This document shows, piece after piece, positions 5,689 to 12,121 of a stretch of 12,121 nt of DNA. The translations under genes and the position numbers were made by a program. The first letter of the stretch is position 1. Every line of letters starts with the position of its first letter. The notes below the pieces were generated by a model, which worked only from the letters and a program-made list of their open reading frames with translations, was not told the DNA's origin and did no database searches. Source of the stretch: Chthoniobacter flavus (GTDB lineage Bacteria; Verrucomicrobiota; Verrucomicrobiia; Chthoniobacterales; Terrimicrobiaceae); NCBI GenBank assembly GCA_945903555.1, contig CAMDOJ010000038.1:1-12121 (forward strand), written 5' to 3'.

Positions 5689-6558
5689 ATGCCCAAACCT
5701 TCTACCGTCACTAGCCAAGCCGAATTGCTGGCATATTGTTTCGCCACTTGGCCGGAGCTCAAAAAAAAGCAGATTCGGACCTGGCTGAAGTATCAAGCGA
5801 TCACGGTAAATGGTCGTGCGATTTCGCAATTTAACCATCAACTCCATTCCGGTGACGTCGTGGCGGTGCGCAACGATCGATTTGCATCGCCCCGCTCGGT
5901 GGTGGGCTCGGGTATCCGTGTTTTTTTTGAAGATGCAGACATCATCGTGATCGATAAGCCGCCGGATCTCTTGAGTATTGCCAGCGAGGCCGAGCAGGAA
6001 AAGACAGCCTACTTCCAGCTTACGGAGCATGTCCGACATGGCAATCCGATGTCACGGGATAGAGTTTGGATCGTTCACCGTTTGGATCGAGAAACATCCG
6101 GGCTGATGGTTTTTGCGAAGACGCCTGAGTCCAAAGAAATCCTCCAGTCACGTTGGGAGGATTTTGAAAAGCGTTACGAGGCAGTGGTCGAGGGGCGCTT
6201 GCGCGAAACACGGGGGATCTTCGAATCCGACTTGGATGAGACGAATCCCTTTAAGGTTTTTAGCGTGGTGCGGAGTGAGAATACCCGCCACGCCGTCACA
6301 CACTACCGCGTATTGGCAACGACTCCCCACCGTTCGCTGGTCGAGCTCACTTTGGAAACAGGGCGGCGTCACCAGATACGCGTTCAACTCGCAGAGGCAG
6401 GTTGCCCGATCATTGGGGATAAAAAATATGGTGCCGTGAGCAATCCCTCCAAACGTCTCGGTCTGCACTCAAGCTCACTCCGGTTTCCTCATCCCGTTAC
6501 TGGCAAGGACATGGTTTTTGCATGTCCGCTCCCAAAAGAGCTTGTGCGATTGGTCTAG
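5689..6558 (+). CDS. RluA-family RNA pseudouridine synthase with S4 domain
   Basis: This 289-residue protein isomerises uridine to pseudouridine in rRNA or tRNA. An N-terminal S4 RNA-binding domain covers about 11-64 (KKKQIRTWLKYQAITVNGRAI, then LHSGDVVAV). The catalytic domain follows from about 76: FFEDADIIVIDKPPDLLSI, the signature HRLDRETSGL (130-139) with catalytic Asp133, FEKRYEAVVEG containing the conserved Tyr163 region, TGRRHQIRVQLAEAGCPIIGD (224-244), and the C-terminal LHSSSLRFPHPVTG. All expected motifs are present and the length is normal. Whether it acts like RluC, RluD or another subtype cannot be decided from the sequence alone, so I give no symbol. The TAG stop lies inside a hairpin that precedes rnhA. 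The start has no Shine-Dalgarno. Confidence 0.94.
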   Translation: MPKPSTVTSQAELLAYCFATWPELKKKQIRTWLKYQAITVNGRAISQFNHQLHSGDVVAVRNDRFASPRSVVGSGIRVFFEDADIIVIDKPPDLLSIASEAEQEKTAYFQLTEHVRHGNPMSRDRVWIVHRLDRETSGLMVFAKTPESKEILQSRWEDFEKRYEAVVEGRLRETRGIFESDLDETNPFKVFSVVRSENTRHAVTHYRVLATTPHRSLVELTLETGRRHQIRVQLAEAGCPIIGDKKYGAVSNPSKRLGLHSSSLRFPHPVTGKDMVFACPLPKELVRLV

Positions 6559-6597
6559 GCGACGATTTAAAATTCCATTTGCAATCGAGGCCTAGAC
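6553..6597 (+). terminator. Interrupted hairpin containing the pseudouridine synthase stop codon
   Basis: GTCTAGGC (6553-6560) and GCCTAGAC (6590-6597) are perfect inverted complements. Inside them, after a 2x2 mismatch, CGATT (6563-6567) pairs with AATCG (6583-6587), leaving a 15-base loop. The upstream gene's TAG stop (6556-6558) lies in the left arm. Only a weak T-stretch (ATTTTCAT) follows. The hairpin could be a poor terminator, an attenuator or an mRNA-stabilising structure ahead of rnhA, which starts 18 bases later. Confidence 0.5.
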
Positions 6598-6615
6598 ATT
6601 TTCATCATTGAGCCA

Positions 6616-7125
6616 TTGAAAAAGGTTACGATTTTTACGGATGGCGGATGCTTGGGGAATCCTGGTCCTGGTGGGTGGGCAGCGATCCTGCGCTATGGCA
6701 AACATGAGCGGGCTGTCTCCGGTGGTGAGCCTGCGACGACGAATAATCGAATGGAACTACGCGCCGCCATCACGGCACTCCAGTTGCTCACGGAACCCTG
6801 CGAGGTACTCATCTACACGGACTCCCAGTATCTCCGAAAAGGAATCACGGAGTGGATTCACTCTTGGCGTGTGAAAGGCTGGATCACTAGCGCCCGCAAA
6901 CCTGTCAAAAATGCCGATCTCTGGCGGGAACTCGATGCCAGTGCCAAGCTCCACCTCATGGATTGGAAGTGGCTCAAGGGTCATGCCGGTCATCCCGAAA
7001 ACGAACGTTGCGATGCGTTGGCGGGAGCAGAAATGGATAAAATCCAAAAATCCCATACCAGAGAACAGTTGGCTGCTTTCCTCAAAGATTTTAAAAAAAC
7101 CGATGACGATCTGTTCAACTCGTAA
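6616..7125 (+). CDS. rnhA: Ribonuclease HI
   Basis: This 169-residue protein cuts the RNA strand of RNA-DNA hybrids in the cytoplasm, removing primers and R-loops. The TTG at 6616 is taken as the start because the protein then begins exactly as RNase HI normally does (KKVTIFTDGGCLGNPGPGG), and no ATG occurs in frame until residue 46. All active-site residues are in place: Asp9, Glu47 in NRMELRA, Asp69 in IYTDSQY, Asp133 in NERCDALA, and the loop His123 in KGHAGHPENE. The basic handle WIHSWRVKGWITSARKPVKN (80-99) is present. Compared with the ~155-residue E. coli enzyme there is a short charged C-terminal extension (about 145-169) ending in DDDLFNS. It follows the pseudouridine synthase gene by 57 bp. 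No Shine-Dalgarno is visible. Confidence 0.96.
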   Translation: MKKVTIFTDGGCLGNPGPGGWAAILRYGKHERAVSGGEPATTNNRMELRAAITALQLLTEPCEVLIYTDSQYLRKGITEWIHSWRVKGWITSARKPVKNADLWRELDASAKLHLMDWKWLKGHAGHPENERCDALAGAEMDKIQKSHTREQLAAFLKDFKKTDDDLFNS

Positions 7126-7141
7126 CGACCCCTTTGAGTGA

Positions 7142-7183
7142 TAGACGGAAAATAGTAGTAGGAGTTTCGGGTTTCCCCGTCTA
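7142..7183 (+). terminator. Hairpin between rnhA and the SPFH gene
   Basis: TAGACGG (7142-7148) and CCGTCTA (7177-7183) are perfect inverted complements. An alternative pairing of GGAAA (7147-7151) with TTTCC (7172-7176) would extend the stem with a bulge. A run of A, not T, follows, so it does not look like a standard intrinsic terminator on the plus strand. It lies 14 bp before the SPFH start codon and could instead affect translation of that gene. Confidence 0.4.
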
Positions 7184-7197
7184 GAAAATGCGATTCT

Positions 7198-8109
7198 ATG
7201 AGTGATTTTCAAAATTCGTCAGCCAAGTTTCTTGTTCCGATAGCAATACTTCTCGTTGCAGCCTTTGCTATTTTTTCGTCTATGACGGTGATTATACAGA
7301 GCGGTAATGTGGGGGTAATATCGACACTGGGTGCGGTTCAGCCGAACGCTCTTCCTGAGGGTTTTCATTTTAAGAAGCCGTTTATTGACGCCGTTCAGCA
7401 GATCGATATCCGACTCACTGCCAGCCATGCTCAAGCGACAGCTGCATCGAAAGATCTGCAATCTGTAACCACCCAAGTTACGATGCAGTATTCGCTCAAT
7501 GGCCCATTGGCTCCGCAGATTTATCAACGCATCGGATTGCTGAGCAAGGTTTCGGCCTCGATTGTTGAGCCTGCCATTCAAGAATGCGTGAAAGGTGTCA
7601 CGGCTAAATTCACAGCAGAAGAACTCGTCACCAAACGGGAGTTAGTGAAACAACAAATTCAAGATGCGCTCGCTCATTTCATCAACAGCACACTTCGCGA
7701 AAAAGGTCTCGAAAATGCTGTGAATATCGCAAACCTCGCGATCACAGATTTCAACTTCTCACCGGAATTCAATCGAGCGATCGAAGCCAAAGTGAAGGCG
7801 GAGCAAATGGCCCTTCAGGCAAAAAATGAAAAAATCATGCGTGTCACGCAGGCTGAAGCTGCTTCAGAGGAACGCAAACTTGCAGCTTCGGCTGAGGCTT
7901 TTTCGACAGAGGTTCAGTCCAAGGCCCGCGCCGATGCGATCCAACGCGAGGCACTCGCTCTCAAGCAAAGTCCCGAGATTATTCAACTCCGCTCTATCGA
8001 AAAATGGGATGGCGTCCTTCCTCGTATCAGCGGTGGTGGAGTGGTGCCGTTTTTGAATGTCGGCGATTTACAGGGCAATTCGAGTCCCGGAGCCACACCA
8101 CAGAAATAG
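7198..8109 (+). CDS. Prohibitin-like SPFH-domain membrane protein
   Basis: This 303-residue protein has an N-terminal membrane helix (about 11-29, FLVPIAILLVAAFAIFSSM), then an SPFH/band-7 domain from about 31 to 205 (VIIQSGNVGVISTLGAVQPN, LPEGFHFKKPFIDAVQQIDIR, VTTQVTMQYSL, ITDFNFSPEFNRAIEAKVKAEQ). An Ala/Glu/Lys-rich coiled coil follows at about 195-262, and the tail IIQLRSIEKWDGVLPRISGGG is typical of prohibitins. Members form large rings on membranes, often holding or restraining membrane proteases such as FtsH. No protease gene is adjacent here, so the partner is unknown. The closest group is the prohibitin/HflC-like branch rather than stomatin/QmcA with NfeD, because no NfeD gene follows. 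The gene converges with yggS across 31 bp. The ATG start lacks a Shine-Dalgarno. Confidence 0.9.
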   Translation: MSDFQNSSAKFLVPIAILLVAAFAIFSSMTVIIQSGNVGVISTLGAVQPNALPEGFHFKKPFIDAVQQIDIRLTASHAQATAASKDLQSVTTQVTMQYSLNGPLAPQIYQRIGLLSKVSASIVEPAIQECVKGVTAKFTAEELVTKRELVKQQIQDALAHFINSTLREKGLENAVNIANLAITDFNFSPEFNRAIEAKVKAEQMALQAKNEKIMRVTQAEAASEERKLAASAEAFSTEVQSKARADAIQREALALKQSPEIIQLRSIEKWDGVLPRISGGGVVPFLNVGDLQGNSSPGATPQK

Positions 8110-8140
8110 GTAGAAAGGAGGCCCGCGTCTAATCCGAGCT

Positions 8141-8821
8141 TTATCGGTGGCCGAATATCGAGGAGCCTATGCGAACAATCGTGGCACCCTCTTCGATAGC
8201 CACCTCAAAGTCCCCGCTCATGCCCATGGAAAGTTCCTTTAAGGGATTCCCTGATTTGGCGGTCAACTCATCACGTAACTCGCGAAGAGCTGAGAAAAAC
8301 GGTCGAGCGCTCTCGGCGTCCTCGCTGTAAGGGGCCATGGTCATCAGCCCATTTACGCTCAAGTGCGGTAGAGCCATGAGTCCCTCCAGATTTTGGCGGA
8401 GGTCATCGGGGGCGAATCCGAATTTCGTGGCTTCGCCCGAGACGTTGGTTTCAAGGAGCACGCTTGCTATCAGCCCCATTTCGCCAGCGATGCGGTTGAT
8501 TTGAATGGCCAGTTCGGGGTTGTCCACCCCATGAATGAGAGTGAATGCTGGAAGAGCCTTGCGGATTTTATTGCTTTGAAGGTGGCCAATAAAGTGCCAC
8601 TCAGCATCGGCGGGGAGTTCTTGGATTTTTGGCAGTGCATCTTGGACCCGATTCTCGCCAAAGACACGCTGACCCGCTTCCCAAGCTTCAGCGATCACTG
8701 CTGGGGGATACGTCTTAGAAACAGCAACAAGACGGATAGTTGAAACCTGTCGACCAACGCGATCTGCGGCAGATTTCATTCTGGATCGAATGGCGATGAG
8801 GTTGTCTGAAATTATCGACAT
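8141..8821 (-). CDS. yggS: YggS/PLPBP-family pyridoxal 5'-phosphate homeostasis protein
   Basis: This 226-residue cytoplasmic protein binds PLP without known enzymatic activity and helps keep free B6 vitamers and some amino-acid pools in balance. It is a single-domain TIM barrel related to alanine racemase's N-terminal domain. Visible motifs are LVAVSKTYP (31-39) with the PLP-binding Lys36, FGENRVQDALPKI (54-66), WHFIGHLQSNKIRKAL (75-90), the HGVD turn, LLETNVSGEATKFGF, VNGLMTMAPY, and the C-terminal phosphate site LSMGMSGDFEVAIEEGATIVRIGSSIFG. The length is normal. It is often found beside proC or cell-division genes in other bacteria, but here it is divergent from clpB and convergent with the SPFH gene. 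No Shine-Dalgarno precedes the ATG. Confidence 0.95.
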   Translation of the reverse strand: MSIISDNLIAIRSRMKSAADRVGRQVSTIRLVAVSKTYPPAVIAEAWEAGQRVFGENRVQDALPKIQELPADAEWHFIGHLQSNKIRKALPAFTLIHGVDNPELAIQINRIAGEMGLIASVLLETNVSGEATKFGFAPDDLRQNLEGLMALPHLSVNGLMTMAPYSEDAESARPFFSALRELRDELTAKSGNPLKELSMGMSGDFEVAIEEGATIVRIGSSIFGHR

Positions 8822-8906
8822 AATTGCGCTTCGGTATTCATATAAATGCTTACTACCCGTCGAAATTCGATTCGACTATAGTTGATTCTAATCCAATCAA
8901 TCCCAT
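8822..8906. promoter_or_regulatory. yggS-clpB divergent region with a perfect inverted repeat
   Basis: The 85-bp gap holds GTCGAA (8859-8864), a 6-bp spacer, and TTCGAC (8871-8876), a perfect 18-bp dyad with a nested TCGAAATTCGA palindrome. A possible -10 box TATAGT (8877-8882) touches its right side, but no matching -35 is clear. It is not a CIRCE element (TTAGCACTC-N9-GAGTGCTAA), and no consensus sigma-32 promoter is visible. The position suits an operator controlling clpB, but this is inference. Confidence 0.45.
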
Positions 8907-11498
8907 ATGCGCCCTGAAAAATTCACTATTAAACTTCGCGAGGCTCTCAATGGGACTTTGGAGTTTGCTACGAAAAATGACAATCCCGAGATGACCTGTG
9001 AGCACTTTCTGCTGGTTCTTTTAGATCAGCCCGAGGGACTCACTAGGCCATTGCTGGAAAAGATGGGTGTTTCTGTACCTGCCTTGGATGCACGTTTGAG
9101 AGACGCCGTAAGCGCTTTTCCACGTGTCAATGGGGCTGCCCAGCCTCATTTATCGCGAGAATTAAATAAGGTCCTCGATGCAGCGGAAGCGGAGATGACA
9201 AAGCTCAAAGATGAGTTTGTGAGTGTGGAGCATTTTCTTTTGGCTCTCTTGGCGTCGAACTCCAGCGCTTCAAAGATGCTCAAGGATAGCGGAGTCACTA
9301 AAGAGCGTTTGATGTCAGCCTTAGCGTCAGTGCGTGGAAATCAGCGAGTCACCGATGTGGATCCCGAGGGGAAATACCAGACGCTTGAGAAATATGGTCG
9401 AGATCTCACTGCGCTCGCTAAAAAAGGCAAGATCGACCCCGTGATCGGTCGTGATGAGGAAATCCGTCGCACAATGCAGGTCCTCTCCCGACGCACGAAA
9501 AACAACCCCGTTCTTATTGGTGAGCCCGGAGTGGGCAAGACCGCCATCGTCGAGGGTCTCGCCCGCCGCATCGTGAGCGGTGATGTGCCGGAGTCTCTTA
9601 AAAATAAACGTCTCATTGCGATGGATATTGGGTCTATGATCGCTGGGGCTAAGTTTCGAGGTGAGTTTGAGGATCGTCTCAAAGCCTTTCTCAAGGAGGT
9701 CACCTCAAGCGAGGGAGAGGTCATTCTTTTCATTGATGAGCTGCACACCATCGTCGGGGCTGGTGCGGCTGAGGGATCGATGGACGCCTCGAATCTTCTG
9801 AAACCTCAACTTGCAAGAGGGGAGTTGCGCACGATCGGTGCGACGACATTGGATGAGTATCGGAAATACATCGAGAAGGATGCTGCCCTTGAGCGCCGCT
9901 TCCAGCCGGTGACGGTGGGTGAGCCCACCGTGGAGGATACGATAGCGATCCTGAGAGGACTCAAGGAGCGCTACGAGGTTCACCATGGTGTTCGTATTAA
10001 GGATGCGGCCATTGTTGCTGCTGCCGTTCTGAGCAATCGCTACATCAGTGACCGCTTCCTTCCTGATAAGGCTGTTGATCTGATGGATGAGGCCGCGTCG
10101 CGTTTGAAAATCGAGCTGGAATCTCTCCCGACCGAGCTTGACCAACTGGAGCGTCAGATCATGCAGCTCGAAATGGAGCGTCAGGCACTCAAAAAAGAAA
10201 AAGACCCCGCCAGTCGCGAGCGCTTGGAAAAACTCGAGCGCGAACTCGCCGATGTGAAGGAACAATCTTCCACGCTCCGAACTCAATGGCTCAAGGAAAA
10301 GGAAGAGATCGGCAAATCTCAGAAGGTAGCTGAGAAAATCGAGCAGCTCCGCTCCGAGTTGGAACTGGCCCAGCGCCGAGGTGACCTCCAGCGTGCGAGT
10401 GAAATCCAATACGGACAGATTCCTGAAATGGAGCGGGCTTTGCATAAAATCCAAACCACAGAACCGGATTCTGCCATTCCCAAAAAAGGCGGACTCCTCC
10501 GCGAAGAGGTCACCGAGGAAGATATTGCCAAGGTCGTTGCCACATGGACGGGCATTCCCGTATCCCGTTTGCAAGAAGGCGAACGGGCGAAATTGGTAAA
10601 AATGGAAGAACGCCTCATGGAGCGTGTCGTCGGACAGGCACAAGCGATCAAGGCGGTTTCTAATGCCGTTCGTCGTGCCCGTGCTGGCCTGCAAGATGAG
10701 AACCGCCCGATCGGTTCGTTTCTTTTCCTCGGTCCGACCGGCGTCGGAAAGACAGAACTTTCGAAGGCGCTTGCCGAATTTCTCTTTGATGATGAGGGGG
10801 CGATCATTCGACTCGATATGTCGGAATACATGGAGAAGCACACTGTCGCCCGCCTTATTGGAGCTCCTCCGGGCTATGTCGGTTACGAGGAAGGGGGGCA
10901 ACTGACTGAGGCCGTTCGCCGCAAACCCTATTGTGTGATTCTTTTTGACGAAGTGGAAAAAGCCCACCCAGATGTCTTCAATGTCCTTCTGCAAGTGTTG
11001 GACGATGGACGGATCACTGATGGTCAGGGTCGAACAGTCGATTTCAAAAATTGCGTTCTCATTATGACCTCGAATATCGGTTCCCAATACATCTTGGAGG
11101 ACCTAGAAAAAGAGGAGCGCAATCGCCGAGTTCAGGAGTCGCTGCGCGGACACTTCCGCCCAGAATTCCTGAACCGCATCGATGAGATTATCATCTTCGA
11201 TCGCTTGGATAGCACTCAGATCACTCACATTGTCGATATCCAGTTGGCGCGTCTGCTGCAGCGTCTCGCGAAGCAGAATATCACTCTCACCCTAGATGAT
11301 TCAGCGAAGCAGTTTCTTGGTAGGGAAGGCTACGACCCTGCCTATGGGGCGCGTCCTCTCAAACGCGTCATCCAGCGAGAGATTCTTGATCCGCTCAGCC
11401 TTGAAATCCTCGACGGGCGCTTCGGCGAGGGCGACCATATCCAAGCGCGACAAATGGACGGGAAACTGAGCTTTGAAAAAGCTAATGTGGCAATGTAG
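8907..11498 (+). CDS. clpB: ATP-dependent disaggregase ClpB
   Basis: This 863-residue AAA+ chaperone works as a hexamer with DnaK to pull proteins out of aggregates. The build is complete: a double Clp_N domain (about 1-145); NBD1 with Walker A GEPGVGKT (205-212), Walker B ILFIDELH (Glu278), pore loop GAKFRGEFEDR and arginine fingers in ALERRFQ; and the long coiled-coil middle domain (about 405-525), which marks ClpB rather than ClpA or ClpC. NBD2 has Walker A GPTGVGKT (609-616), pore loop GAPPGYVGYEEGG and Walker B VILFDEVEK (Glu682), followed by the small C-terminal domain with GYDPAYGARPLKR. A GTG at codon 142 lies where E. coli ClpB has its internal start for the N-truncated form; whether it is used here is unknown. 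No CIRCE element or Shine-Dalgarno is seen. The esterase gene follows 24 bp downstream. Confidence 0.98.
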   Translation: MRPEKFTIKLREALNGTLEFATKNDNPEMTCEHFLLVLLDQPEGLTRPLLEKMGVSVPALDARLRDAVSAFPRVNGAAQPHLSRELNKVLDAAEAEMTKLKDEFVSVEHFLLALLASNSSASKMLKDSGVTKERLMSALASVRGNQRVTDVDPEGKYQTLEKYGRDLTALAKKGKIDPVIGRDEEIRRTMQVLSRRTKNNPVLIGEPGVGKTAIVEGLARRIVSGDVPESLKNKRLIAMDIGSMIAGAKFRGEFEDRLKAFLKEVTSSEGEVILFIDELHTIVGAGAAEGSMDASNLLKPQLARGELRTIGATTLDEYRKYIEKDAALERRFQPVTVGEPTVEDTIAILRGLKERYEVHHGVRIKDAAIVAAAVLSNRYISDRFLPDKAVDLMDEAASRLKIELESLPTELDQLERQIMQLEMERQALKKEKDPASRERLEKLERELADVKEQSSTLRTQWLKEKEEIGKSQKVAEKIEQLRSELELAQRRGDLQRASEIQYGQIPEMERALHKIQTTEPDSAIPKKGGLLREEVTEEDIAKVVATWTGIPVSRLQEGERAKLVKMEERLMERVVGQAQAIKAVSNAVRRARAGLQDENRPIGSFLFLGPTGVGKTELSKALAEFLFDDEGAIIRLDMSEYMEKHTVARLIGAPPGYVGYEEGGQLTEAVRRKPYCVILFDEVEKAHPDVFNVLLQVLDDGRITDGQGRTVDFKNCVLIMTSNIGSQYILEDLEKEERNRRVQESLRGHFRPEFLNRIDEIIIFDRLDSTQITHIVDIQLARLLQRLAKQNITLTLDDSAKQFLGREGYDPAYGARPLKRVIQREILDPLSLEILDGRFGEGDHIQARQMDGKLSFEKANVAM

Positions 11499-11522
11499 AT
11501 AGCCTGTTTTCCGTCTCTCCGA

Positions 11523-12121
11523 ATGGTCATCAAATTACGTTTCTCAAAATACAGCTCATTTTTAGCCTTTCTCGCCGGGCTTCTGTTCACTGCCAATTTC
11601 GCGTTGGCGGTGGTGGATTTTGTTCAAGTGCCTAGCGAGGTCATGAAAAAGGAAATCCCTTCCTCAGTCACGATGCCCGCAGATTACTCTAGCACTAAGG
11701 CTCGGCTGCCAGTTGTCTACTTGTTGCACGGTGCCGGCGACGATGAGCGTGGATGGGGCCTCAATACCCCTGTGCAGGAAATGGCAGATAAATATGGCGT
11801 CATTATAGTAACGCCTAGCGTCGGACTCAGTTGGTATTTCGACAGTCCTGTGGATAGCAATACCCAGTTTGAAACTTTCGTATCAAAGGAACTCGTGAAG
11901 TATGTGGACTCACATTATCGGAGTTTGCCAAAACGAGAGGGCCGCGCGCTCGCGGGTTTGAGTATGGGTGGGCATGGAGCCATGTTCCTCGGTCTCCGTC
12001 ACAAGGACATATTCAGCGCTGCAGTTCCGATCAGTGGGGGAGTAGATATATGCGGTTCCCACCCCCTCGTTGGACCGTTCTCAGAGAGATGGGGGATTAA
12101 GCAATACTTAGGCCCCATTGA
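11523..12121 (+). CDS. Secreted esterase-D-like alpha/beta hydrolase, 3' end beyond window
   Basis: I read an open frame of 199 codons from the ATG at 11523 to the right edge. A signal peptide covers about 1-29 (hydrophobic core SSFLAFLAGLLFTANFALA). The rest fits the putative esterase family that includes S-formylglutathione hydrolase, tributyrin esterases and antigen-85-like acyltransferases (PF00756-type). It shows the oxyanion loop VVYLLHGAGDDERGW (64-78), YGVIIVTPSVG, the strand/helix ETFVSKELVKYVDSHYR (117-133), and the nucleophile elbow GLSMGGHGA (145-153) with catalytic Ser147. The catalytic Asp and His should lie beyond the edge. Export points to acting on outside esters, for example acyl groups on polysaccharide, but the substrate cannot be told. 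It lies 24 bp behind clpB, close enough for read-through, with no terminator seen between them. Confidence 0.88.
   Translation, partial: MVIKLRFSKYSSFLAFLAGLLFTANFALAVVDFVQVPSEVMKKEIPSSVTMPADYSSTKARLPVVYLLHGAGDDERGWGLNTPVQEMADKYGVIIVTPSVGLSWYFDSPVDSNTQFETFVSKELVKYVDSHYRSLPKREGRALAGLSMGGHGAMFLGLRHKDIFSAAVPISGGVDICGSHPLVGPFSERWGIKQYLGPI

Noticed and set aside
7198..8109. SPFH protein as part of an NfeD/QmcA or HflKC pair
   Set aside because: No NfeD, HflK or FtsH gene is adjacent; the tail fits a stand-alone prohibitin-like protein.
8114..8121. Perfect Shine-Dalgarno-like AAAGGAGG on the plus strand
   Set aside because: No start codon with an open frame follows at suitable distance; it lies in the convergent gap between the SPFH gene and yggS and is probably chance.
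9705..11087. Minus-strand open frame of 460 codons inside clpB
   Set aside because: It runs antisense through strongly conserved ClpB motifs and has no recognisable domain; long shadow frames are common opposite genes with this codon bias.

Overview
This window looks like ordinary bacterial chromosome with moderate GC and tightly packed genes on both strands. There is no sign of a plasmid, phage, insertion sequence, tRNA, rRNA or CRISPR array. I infer the PVC group, most likely Verrucomicrobiota. The reasons are the overall style of the L,D-transpeptidase lipoprotein and ClpB, a sigma-factor/Spy-like operon, and the absence of a Shine-Dalgarno sequence before every start codon I could place. 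This assignment rests on recalled family resemblance, not on a search.

Left part (1-2756). A minus-strand gene leaves the left edge. It encodes an exported SH3-like/Ig-like/animal-haem-peroxidase protein whose peroxidase domain appears to begin after the usual distal-histidine segment. Across a 192-bp intergenic region with dyad symmetries, a three-gene plus-strand operon starts: an ECF sigma factor, a single-span membrane protein placed as its anti-sigma factor, and a secreted Spy/CpxP/CnrX-like LTxxQ protein with proline runs at both ends. The three genes overlap, so they are very likely co-translated. The arrangement parallels envelope or metal-stress sensors such as CnrYXH.

Middle (2769-5616). 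Three minus-strand genes follow one another: an NlpC/P60-like secreted enzyme, pyrF (pyrimidine synthesis) and an L,D-transpeptidase lipoprotein (cell-wall cross-linking). Back to back with the NlpC/P60-like gene, only 26 bp away, is a membrane-anchored C39-like cysteine peptidase on the plus strand. Three of these four genes point to the cell envelope.

Right part (5689-12121). Housekeeping genes: an RluA-family pseudouridine synthase with an S4 domain, rnhA (ribonuclease HI, TTG start), a prohibitin/SPFH membrane protein, a YggS/PLPBP pyridoxal-phosphate homeostasis protein on the minus strand, full-length clpB, and the start of a secreted esterase that leaves the right edge. Two intergenic hairpins flank rnhA, and a perfect inverted repeat lies between yggS and clpB.

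The parts most worth a second look are the apparently half-built haem peroxidase and the divergent sigma/anti-sigma/Spy-like operon beside it. They may form one envelope or redox-stress unit, but that link is inference.
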